Shown piece by piece: positions 1-5,459 of a DNA stretch of 17,117 nucleotides; within the stretch, counting starts at the first letter, position 1; each line of letters opens with the position of its first letter. The stretch lies in the NCBI GenBank assembly GCA_030043395.1, contig JASHXW010000584.1:1-17117 (forward strand), read 5' to 3'. The notes under the pieces are model-generated. The model did not search any database. It saw only the letters and a list, made by a program, of their open reading frames with translations, and was not told where the DNA came from. This DNA is from Streptosporangiaceae bacterium. GTDB taxonomy: Bacteria > Actinomycetota > Actinomycetes > Streptosporangiales > Streptosporangiaceae. Made by a program: the position numbers and the translations under genes.

Positions 1-218
1 TCCTGGCGCTGCGCCGCGTACATGACCCACTCGCCCGCCAGCGGATCGAGTCGAAGCGTGGTCTGGGCCGCGGGGTCATCACCAGCCAGCTCGGAGTGCA
101 GGTCGCGGAGATCGGGCAAGGCTGCGCGGCCGGAGTCGGCGGACTCGTCGAAGTAGATGATCTCGCGGCCATCCGCAAGCCGCCCGGAACTGCGCCATGC
201 CTGCGCGGGGTCCGCCAC
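1..218 (-). CDS. galT: Galactose-1-phosphate uridylyltransferase, N-terminal part (runs off left edge)
   Basis: Reading the minus strand from a GTG at 218 gives 72 codons with no stop before the window edge. The peptide contains GRLADGREIIYFDES (residues about 12-26) and, near the edge, RLDPLAGEWVMYAAQRQ (56-72). Both are typical of the GalT N-terminus, where the 'DGRE-I-Y-D' stretch is followed by 'R-DPL-GEWV--A--RQ'. The enzyme swaps UMP between UDP-glucose and galactose-1-phosphate in the cytoplasmic Leloir pathway. The catalytic His-Pro-His region lies outside the window, so activity cannot be judged. The GTG start was chosen because homology begins a few residues later. The upstream Shine-Dalgarno is weak (AGG about 3 bases before it), and a TTG 24 bases upstream is an alternative. 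The gene is divergent from the DUF397 gene. Identification rests on recognition of family motifs only. Confidence 0.8.
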   Translation of the reverse strand, partial: MADPAQAWRSSGRLADGREIIYFDESADSGRAALPDLRDLHSELAGDDPAAQTTLRLDPLAGEWVMYAAQRQ

Positions 219-436
219 GGACCTGAGACTAGCGACTGCCCCCAATTGGCACGCGGGTCCAGGCCGCCTGCGGTCCAGCGGGCCAAGTCGTGGCAAGTCC
301 CGGCTGGCCAGCGCGCCTGGTTGATCCAGCGCTAGTGTGGGTCGATCATTCGAGGGTGGTGATCTTGCCGGCCCATCGGAACTCGACCGCGGGCTCACCA
401 CTGACCTAGGCAGCTCCCCCGCGCTGGAGGAGGTAC
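219..436. other. Intergenic region between galT and the DUF397 gene
   Basis: These 218 bases separate two divergent genes and should hold both promoters. I see no convincing promoter, palindrome or RNA gene. The minus strand carries a short open stretch ending in a TGA at 346-348 that would encode VSGEPAVEFRWAGKITTLE. It looks protein-like but is closed upstream by a TAG at 406-408, so at most it is a gene remnant. The expected helix-turn-helix partner of a DUF397 protein is not present here. Confidence 0.4.
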
Positions 437-673
437 GTGGTCGACGTGTCGCAAGACGCGCATGACATCCAGGACGCGGCGAACGTGACCGCGTGGCGAA
501 CGGCTGCTTCCGGGCAAGGCGGAAGCGTGGAGATCGCGTTCGCCGACGAGAAGGTCTTCCTGCGCGACGCCAAGGATCGGTCCGGTACCGTCCTGGCCTT
601 CACTCGCAGTGAGTGGCGAGCCTTCCTCCTTGGCGCGCAAGCAGGCGAATTCGACTTCACCCCAGGCCGCTGA
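437..673 (+). CDS. Small DUF397 domain protein
   Basis: A 78-residue protein that starts at GTG 437 behind a very strong Shine-Dalgarno (GGAGGAGG, 426-433). The body matches the DUF397 pattern: a Trp near the start of the domain (AWRTAASGQGG, residues 19-29), then VEIA, then VFLRDAKDRSG, and an end of EWRAFLLGAQAGEFDF. In the family this reads W-kSs-S--G--CVEVA---v-vRDSK-p-G--L-----eW-aF--g---GeFD. The common Cys before VE is Ser here (GGSVEIA). DUF397 proteins are abundant in streptomycetes and relatives. They are usually encoded beside an XRE-type helix-turn-helix regulator, and some are reported to act as its small partner in development or antibiotic control. No such regulator is visible on either side, so this copy is an orphan within the window. 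Its end lies 18 bases from the end of the convergent ABC permease gene. Confidence 0.85.
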   Translation: MVDVSQDAHDIQDAANVTAWRTAASGQGGSVEIAFADEKVFLRDAKDRSGTVLAFTRSEWRAFLLGAQAGEFDFTPGR

Positions 674-691
674 CGACGCTCGCGGTCGATG

Positions 692-1504
692 TCAGACCCG
701 GGCGGTGTCCTTGCGGAACCGCCAGATCGCTCCGGCCGCGAAGATGACCAGCCAGACGACGGCGTTCACGACCCAGGCCAGGTGAACGCTGTGGCCGATC
801 AGCGGCGCGTGCACGAGCTGGTTGAGCCCGTAGAGCGGCGTGTACTGGGCGAACTCCGTGAACCCGTGCGGGAACTGGCTGAGGGGAATGAACAGGCCGG
901 CCGCGAACGAGAGCAGCACCAGGCCGAAGCCAAGGATCTGCATCACGTTCTCGGTCGGTAGCAGGTAGCCCATGAACAGGCCGAAGGCCGCGAAGACCAG
1001 CGAGCCGACCCAGACGCTCAAGCCAGTCACGACCCACAGGTAGGTCGGCATGCTGGGCTTGCCGCTGATCACGCCCACGATGTAGACGGCGGCGACAGCC
1101 GTAGCGCCCAGCACGAGCGCGGTCACCATCTTGATGACCACGTAGGCGACCGGCGACAAGGGCGTGATCCTCAGCTGCCGGCTCCAGCCCTGGGCGCGCT
1201 CGATCGAGACCATCGCCCCGCCGCTGGTGGACGCGAGAACGCCGCCGTACAGCGCCATGCTGACCATGATGAACGCCGATACGTTCCCGTGAGCGATTGC
1301 CGAGTCGTCGTATTGCTGGATGACGCCGAAGATCAGGAAGAAGAAGATCGGCAGCACGATGGTCATGAGCATCGTGCGCTTGTTCCGCGTCACCCGGCGG
1401 ATCTCCAGCCGCAGGATCGTCGGATTGAACCCGCCGAACCTGGGCGCCTTCCGAGTGGTCCAGTCGACGGCCGTTGCCGCCGGGCTCGATGACCGGGCGC
1501 TCAC
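692..1504 (-). CDS. ABC-2 type transporter permease
   Basis: A membrane protein of about 270 residues. A charged, cytoplasmic N-terminus (RLEIRRVTRNKRTM) is followed by about six hydrophobic segments: MLMTIVLPIFFFLIFGVI, VSAFIMVSMALYGGVLA, VVIKMVTALVLGATAVAAVYIVG, VVTGLSVWVGSLVFAAFGLFMG, ILGFGLVLLSFAAGLFIPL and VVNAVVWLVIFAAGAIW. The SIERAQGWSRQLRITPLSPVAY loop (about 99-120) is the conserved coupling region of ABC-2 exporters. It would form the channel for the ATPase encoded immediately upstream. An ATG at 1510 sits only one base from an AGGAGG (1512-1517, complement), which is too close. The GTG at 1504 has 7 bases of spacing and forms a GTGA overlap with the ATPase stop, so I prefer it. 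The substrate is unknown; drug, lipid or polyketide export is typical of the family. Confidence 0.88.
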   Translation of the reverse strand: MSARSSSPAATAVDWTTRKAPRFGGFNPTILRLEIRRVTRNKRTMLMTIVLPIFFFLIFGVIQQYDDSAIAHGNVSAFIMVSMALYGGVLASTSGGAMVSIERAQGWSRQLRITPLSPVAYVVIKMVTALVLGATAVAAVYIVGVISGKPSMPTYLWVVTGLSVWVGSLVFAAFGLFMGYLLPTENVMQILGFGLVLLSFAAGLFIPLSQFPHGFTEFAQYTPLYGLNQLVHAPLIGHSVHLAWVVNAVVWLVIFAAGAIWRFRKDTARV

Positions 1505-2511
1505 TGCCATGCCTCCTGATTGACATCCGGCCAGGCTGTCGCGCCGCCGGATCCGTCTGCCGCGCCCGCGCCGGCTCCCCCGCCGGCATCAGCCGGTGAC
1601 TCGTTGCCGGTCAGCGCGATGAACGCGTCCTCTATGCCACGAGCCGTGATCTCGAGGTCCCGTGCCGCGGTAGAGGTCAGCAGGTACCGGGCGACGGCGT
1701 CGCTATCGGCCGAGTGAGTGAAGACTGTATCGCCGCGGATCTCGACGTCCTCGGCGCCGGGCAGTCCGCGGAGCATCTGCTCGTCTGGATCGGGCAGCGT
1801 CGCCCGAACGGTCCGCCCGGCCGCGAGCGCCTTGATCTGCGACGCGGTACCGTCCGCCACGACCAGCCCCTGCCGCAGCAGGATGATCCGGTCGGCATAG
1901 GCGTCCGCCTCTTCCAGGTAGTGCGTGGCGAACAGGACTGTCCGCCCCTTCTCCGCGTCTTGCCTGATCGCGGCCCAGAAGCTACGCCTGCCCTCGACGT
2001 CCATGCCCGTGGTCGGCTCGTCGAGCACGAGCAGCTCGGGGTCGCAGAGCAGCGCCATCGCGAACCTGAGCCGTTGCTGCTCCCCGCCAGAGCACTTGCC
2101 GACCAGTCGATCGGCGATGTGCAAGATCCCGGCCCGGTCCAGGACCTCCTGCGGCGGTTCACTGAAGCTGAACAAGCTAGCCGTGTACCGGACGATCTCG
2201 AGCACGGTCAGGTCCTTGACCAGGCCGCCGCTCTGCATGACGGCCGAGACCAGGCCGCGGGTGATCGCGTCCCTCGGATACATGCCGAGCACGGAAACCG
2301 AGCCCTGCGTCGGAACGGAGAGTCCGAGGATCATGTCGATCGTGGTCGTCTTGCCCGCGCCGTTCGGCCCCAGCAGGGCCACGATCTCGCCCGAGTCGAT
2401 GGCCAGGTCGAGCCCGCGCACCGCACGGACCTGGCCGAAGCTCTTATGGAGGTCGCGAAGGACGATGGCCTGAGGCAGCCCGTTCCCGGCACTGGCGGTC
2501 ATCGAAGTCAT
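1501..2511 (-). CDS. ABC transporter ATP-binding protein (ABC-2/DrrA-like exporter)
   Basis: A 336-residue ATPase. It has Walker A GPNGAGKT (48-55), the Q-loop Gln at 93, the signature CSGGEQQR (140-147), Walker B LVLDEPTTGMD (161-171) and the H-loop His in ATHYLEE (197). The signature departs from LSGGQ at two positions but stays within the variation of exporter ATPases. After the nucleotide-binding domain comes a C-terminal domain of the DrrA type (about 230-305) and a low-complexity Gly/Ala tail. It should energise export through the permease encoded next, with which it shares a 4-base overlap. The reading frame stays open to 2772, but the homology starts at RDLHKSFGQVRAVRGL. ATG 2511 is therefore the sensible start, though its Shine-Dalgarno (GGGG) is poor. 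ATG 2502 is also in frame. It is transcribed divergently from the SDR genes. Confidence 0.92.
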   Translation of the reverse strand: MTSMTASAGNGLPQAIVLRDLHKSFGQVRAVRGLDLAIDSGEIVALLGPNGAGKTTTIDMILGLSVPTQGSVSVLGMYPRDAITRGLVSAVMQSGGLVKDLTVLEIVRYTASLFSFSEPPQEVLDRAGILHIADRLVGKCSGGEQQRLRFAMALLCDPELLVLDEPTTGMDVEGRRSFWAAIRQDAEKGRTVLFATHYLEEADAYADRIILLRQGLVVADGTASQIKALAAGRTVRATLPDPDEQMLRGLPGAEDVEIRGDTVFTHSADSDAVARYLLTSTAARDLEITARGIEDAFIALTGNESPADAGGGAGAGAADGSGGATAWPDVNQEAWQ

Positions 2512-2579
2512 GGCCCCATTCTGGCATCTAGGCGGCGTCGAACCGCGCTGTTGCACGGCGTACCTGACCTGTATCCTCG

Positions 2580-2601
2580 GCCAAGCAAGCGTTTGGTTTG
2601 C
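2580..2601. promoter_or_regulatory. Candidate TetR-type operator ahead of the SDR genes
   Basis: An imperfect palindrome centred at 2590/2591, with half-sites GCCAAGCAAGC and GTTTGGTTTGC. Eight of the eleven base pairs match across the dyad. It lies 25 bases before the SDR start, just upstream of the Shine-Dalgarno, in the 115-base region shared with the divergent ABC operon. The size and A/T-flanked symmetry resemble TetR-family operators. No regulator gene is present in the window, so the regulator is unknown. Confidence 0.42.
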
Positions 2602-2626
2602 TACCCGCGGCCGCAGGAGGAGCAGC

Positions 2627-3388
2627 ATGGGCCGACTCGACGGCAAGGTCGCCCTGATCACCGGAGGCGCCCGCGGGATGGGAAAGTCGCACGTCAGGCA
2701 CTTCGTAGCCGAGGGCGCCAAGGTGGTGTTCGGCGACGTGCTCGACGAGCAGGGCCAGGCGGTGGCCGGCAAGCTGAGCGCTGAGGACTGCCGCTACATC
2801 CACCACGATGTGACCAGCGAGTCGGACTGGGCCGCCGCGGTCGCGACGGCGACCGGCACGTTCGGCAGGCTGGACATCCTCGTGAACAACGCAGGGGTGC
2901 TGACCTTCTCGCCGATCAGCGAGATGCCACTTGCTGACTTCCGCCGGATCCTGGACATCAACGCCGTCGGCTGCTGGCTAGGGATGAAGTCGGTGATCGA
3001 GCCGATGAAGGCGGCCGGCGGTGGCTCGATCGTGAACATCTCCTCGATCGAGGGCCTGACCGGCGCGGCGGACTGCTCCGCGTATGCGGCCAGCAAGTTC
3101 GCGGTTCGCGGCATGACCAAGGCGGCCGCCCAGGAACTCGGCCAGTTCGCCATCAGGGTCAACTCCGTGCATCCAGGCGGGATCTTGACCCGCATGGTGC
3201 TGGACACGGCTGACTCGATGGACCCCGAACGCGGCGAGCGCTACATGAAGGCGCTGCCGCTTGGCCGGTTCGGGCAGTCAGCCGAGGTCTCGAACCTGGT
3301 CGCGTTCCTGGCTTCCGATGAGGCCTCGTACTGCACGGGCAGCGAATTCGTCATCGACGGCGGAATCCTGTCCGGTCCCGGGTACTGA
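2627..3388 (+). CDS. Short-chain dehydrogenase/reductase (3-alpha/20-beta-hydroxysteroid dehydrogenase-like)
   Basis: A 253-residue classical SDR. It has the NAD(P)-binding TGGARGMG (12-19), an Asp at the end of beta-2 (FGD, 37) that favours NAD(H), NNAG (87-90), the catalytic Ser140 (NISSIEG), Tyr153 and Lys157 (YAASK), and the VHPGGILT loop (181-188). The length is normal for the family. The sequence 'GRLDGKVALITGGARGMG... GGGSIVNISSIEGL' is the style of actinobacterial 3-alpha/20-beta-hydroxysteroid dehydrogenases. That makes a hydroxy/keto conversion on a steroid or other bulky alcohol plausible, but substrate cannot be read from sequence. The start is ATG 2627, with AGGAGG ideally placed 6 bases upstream. 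A second SDR follows 52 bases downstream on the same strand and is probably co-transcribed. The palindrome at 2580-2601 may control both. Confidence 0.9.
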   Translation: MGRLDGKVALITGGARGMGKSHVRHFVAEGAKVVFGDVLDEQGQAVAGKLSAEDCRYIHHDVTSESDWAAAVATATGTFGRLDILVNNAGVLTFSPISEMPLADFRRILDINAVGCWLGMKSVIEPMKAAGGGSIVNISSIEGLTGAADCSAYAASKFAVRGMTKAAAQELGQFAIRVNSVHPGGILTRMVLDTADSMDPERGERYMKALPLGRFGQSAEVSNLVAFLASDEASYCTGSEFVIDGGILSGPGY

Positions 3389-3440
3389 CCGAGACGCCAG
3401 ATCCGCGCCGCGCTCGCTGACTCGAAGGAGAATTCCTAAC

Positions 3441-4376
3441 ATGGCCGACCCGCTCACTGTGGACGGCAGGACCGCGATCGTGACCGGGGCTGGTCATGGC
3501 CTTGGCCGCGCCGAGGCGATCGCGCTGGCGGCAGCGGGTGCCAGCGTGGTGGTCAACGACCTGCCTGGCCCGGACATCCACGCTGTCGCTGACGAGATTT
3601 CAGGGGCGGGCGGCAACGCCGTCGTCTGCGAGGGCGACGTCGGCGAGTGGTCTACTGGCGAGGCACTGCTCGCGGCCGCCCTTGGCTCGTTCGGCGGCCT
3701 CGACATCGTCGTGAACAACGCCGGCGTGCTCCGTGACCGGATGATCTTCACGATGTCGGAGCAGGAGTGGGACCTGGTGCTGCGCGTGCACTTGCGCGGC
3801 CACTTCGTCAACACCAGGCTGGCGACGGCCTACTGGCGCGAGCAGAGCAAGCAGGCCGGCGGCCCGGTCTACGCCAGGATCATCAACACCTCGTCCGAGG
3901 CCTTCCTGCTCGGCTCGGCTGGGCAGCCGAATTACGCTGCCGCCAAGGCCGGCATCGCGGCGCTCACCGTGACCACGGCACGTAGTTGCGCCAGGTACGG
4001 GGTCCGCGCTAACGCGATCTGCCCGCGGGCGCGAACCGACATGACGGCGAGCTTGATGGGCTCCGCGCCGCAGGACGCGGTCGACCCCCTCGCGCCAGAG
4101 CACGTCGCTCCCCTGGTCACCTACCTGGCCGGACCCGGCGCAGCGGGGATCAACGGCGAGGTGTTCGTGGTGCACGGCGGAGTTGCCGCGGTGATGGACC
4201 CGCCTCGGGTCCGCGCCGTGTTCCGCGCGGCCGAACACGGCTCCCCCGACGGCATGTGGACCCCGGACGCGATCGCCAGCGCCCTTGGCCCGCAGTTCAG
4301 CTCCGACGGCCTCGGCGCCGGCTTCGCGTGCGAGGACACGCTGGCGCTCGCCGACGAGACCATAGGTTTCGGCTGA
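3441..4376 (+). CDS. Short-chain dehydrogenase with C-terminal extension
   Basis: A 311-residue SDR. It has TGAGHGLG (15-22), NNAGVLRDRMIF (92-103), catalytic Ser152, Tyr165 and Lys169 (YAAAK), and an ICPRARTDMT loop (193-202) in place of the usual PG turn. The Rossmann domain ends near residue 250 (VFVVHGG). About 60 more residues follow, including WTPDAIASAL and a C-terminal LALADETIGFG. This layout (about 310 residues, 'GAGHGLGRAEA', 'CPRART') resembles actinobacterial hydroxyacyl-CoA or 17-beta-hydroxysteroid dehydrogenases of lipid and steroid breakdown, and short-chain reductases generally annotated FabG-like. ATG 3441 has AAGGAG 10 bases upstream. It is the second gene of an SDR pair, and the two proteins are only distantly alike. 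The stop codon lies inside a short tandem duplication (see the repeat). The exact substrate is unknown. Confidence 0.88.
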   Translation: MADPLTVDGRTAIVTGAGHGLGRAEAIALAAAGASVVVNDLPGPDIHAVADEISGAGGNAVVCEGDVGEWSTGEALLAAALGSFGGLDIVVNNAGVLRDRMIFTMSEQEWDLVLRVHLRGHFVNTRLATAYWREQSKQAGGPVYARIINTSSEAFLLGSAGQPNYAAAKAGIAALTVTTARSCARYGVRANAICPRARTDMTASLMGSAPQDAVDPLAPEHVAPLVTYLAGPGAAGINGEVFVVHGGVAAVMDPPRVRAVFRAAEHGSPDGMWTPDAIASALGPQFSSDGLGAGFACEDTLALADETIGFG

Positions 4377-4397
4377 CATCGCAGGTTTCGGCTGACA
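4364..4397. repeat. Short tandem duplication across an SDR stop codon
   Basis: The 15 bases AGGTTTCGGCTGACA occur at 4364-4378 and again at 4383-4397, a period of 19 bases. The first copy encodes the last residues and the TGA stop of the upstream SDR. The second copy lies just downstream and is non-coding. A simple slippage-type duplication explains it. Both copies match exactly over the 15 bases. Confidence 0.85.
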
Positions 4398-4477
4398 CCA
4401 CAAAAGGGAATCAGCAGCAACTCTCGCCACAGGAATTTCGCGACTGCCCTGAACGGTGCCCGAATTGGTCGGCGGGC

Positions 4478-5434
4478 ATGCTTGACTGGGGCATTGTGCA
4501 CCAGCCCTCTGGCCCGCCTGACTGCGGCTACAACTCGCGGAAAGGCACGCATCGGCGCCGCCCGCACCGGCACCGCCGGCGTAAGACGCTCGCCGCGGTA
4601 GCCGGCTCGGCGCTGGCCATCGTGCTTGCCGGGTGCGGACTGACGCTCACCGGCATGGGAATCGCCGGGGCGTTCGCAGATTCAAGTCAGGGCTCATCAG
4701 GTGGCTCACAGCTCGGGGCGCCGGGTGCCGCGTCTTACCCGCATGACCGGCCCGCTTCCGCACCGTCTGCCTCGCCCACCAGCCGGGCGACCGGATCGGC
4801 AAGCACGGTGGCGGCGCTGCGTACCTCGTGTACGTCGGTCGCGCACATCGGTGACTCGACCTCGGTCGGGATGGTCTCGCCGCTGTACCTGCCGATCGCC
4901 TCGGAGCGGCTTCGCGCTCAGTACGCGCGTGTCGGGGTGCGCCGGTTGCTGGTCAATGCCTCGGGCGGCCGTTCCATCGTCGAGACGCTGCCCGGCCAGG
5001 TCAACGGCTACAACGTGGCCCTGAACTGGGTCCGCCAGGGCTACCGCGGCTGCTGGGTGCTCGCGCTCGGGACCAACGACACCGCGAACGTGTCCGTGGG
5101 CTCCTCGGTCGGCCGCATGGCCAGGATCGCGGAGATGATGTCGGTGGCCCACGGCGAGCCGGTGCTCTGGGTCAACGTCTGGACGCTACTGAGCAGCGGG
5201 CCGTGGTCACAGGCCAATATGCGGACCTGGAACGCCACGCTGCTCCGGGCTTGCGCGAAGTATCCGAACCTGCGGATCTTCGACTGGGCGAAGGTCGTGC
5301 GACCGCAGTGGTTCATCTCCGACGGGATCCACTACACCACGGACGGCTACGCCGCCAGGGCACGGCTGATCGCCAATGCGCTGGCCTTGGCATTTCCTTA
5401 CAACGGCGAGAGTCATACCTGCGTCGTACAGTAA
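4478..5434 (+). CDS. Secreted or lipid-anchored SGNH-fold protein
   Basis: A 318-residue protein. The Arg-rich N-terminus (HRRRPHRHRRRK, 25-36) precedes a hydrophobic run containing a lipobox-like LAGC (50-53). An AFA/D site (65-68) further on could instead be cleaved by signal peptidase I. A Ser/Pro/Ala-rich linker (69-110) follows. The SGNH domain spans about 114-317, with the block I Ser in HIGDSTS (Ser127), block III GTND (198-201) and the block V Asp-His pair in SDGIHYT (Asp282, His285). Four Cys (118, 192, 259, 315) match those of the next gene's SGNH domain and suggest extracellular disulphides. SGNH enzymes are esterases or acyltransferases. Beside an OatA-like gene, a role in acylating or deacylating a wall polymer is likely. 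The start is unsure: ATG 4478 or GTG 4496, both with weak Shine-Dalgarno sequences. The domain is about two-thirds identical, without gaps, to the neighbour's. Confidence 0.82.
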   Translation: MLDWGIVHQPSGPPDCGYNSRKGTHRRRPHRHRRRKTLAAVAGSALAIVLAGCGLTLTGMGIAGAFADSSQGSSGGSQLGAPGAASYPHDRPASAPSASPTSRATGSASTVAALRTSCTSVAHIGDSTSVGMVSPLYLPIASERLRAQYARVGVRRLLVNASGGRSIVETLPGQVNGYNVALNWVRQGYRGCWVLALGTNDTANVSVGSSVGRMARIAEMMSVAHGEPVLWVNVWTLLSSGPWSQANMRTWNATLLRACAKYPNLRIFDWAKVVRPQWFISDGIHYTTDGYAARARLIANALALAFPYNGESHTCVVQ

Positions 5435-5459
5435 GTAGCGATTTTCCCCCGGAGATCAC

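Noticed and set aside
346..408. Protein-like minus-strand stretch between galT and the DUF397 gene
   Set aside because: Only 19 codons between two in-frame stops, without a start codon or Shine-Dalgarno. At most it is a remnant.
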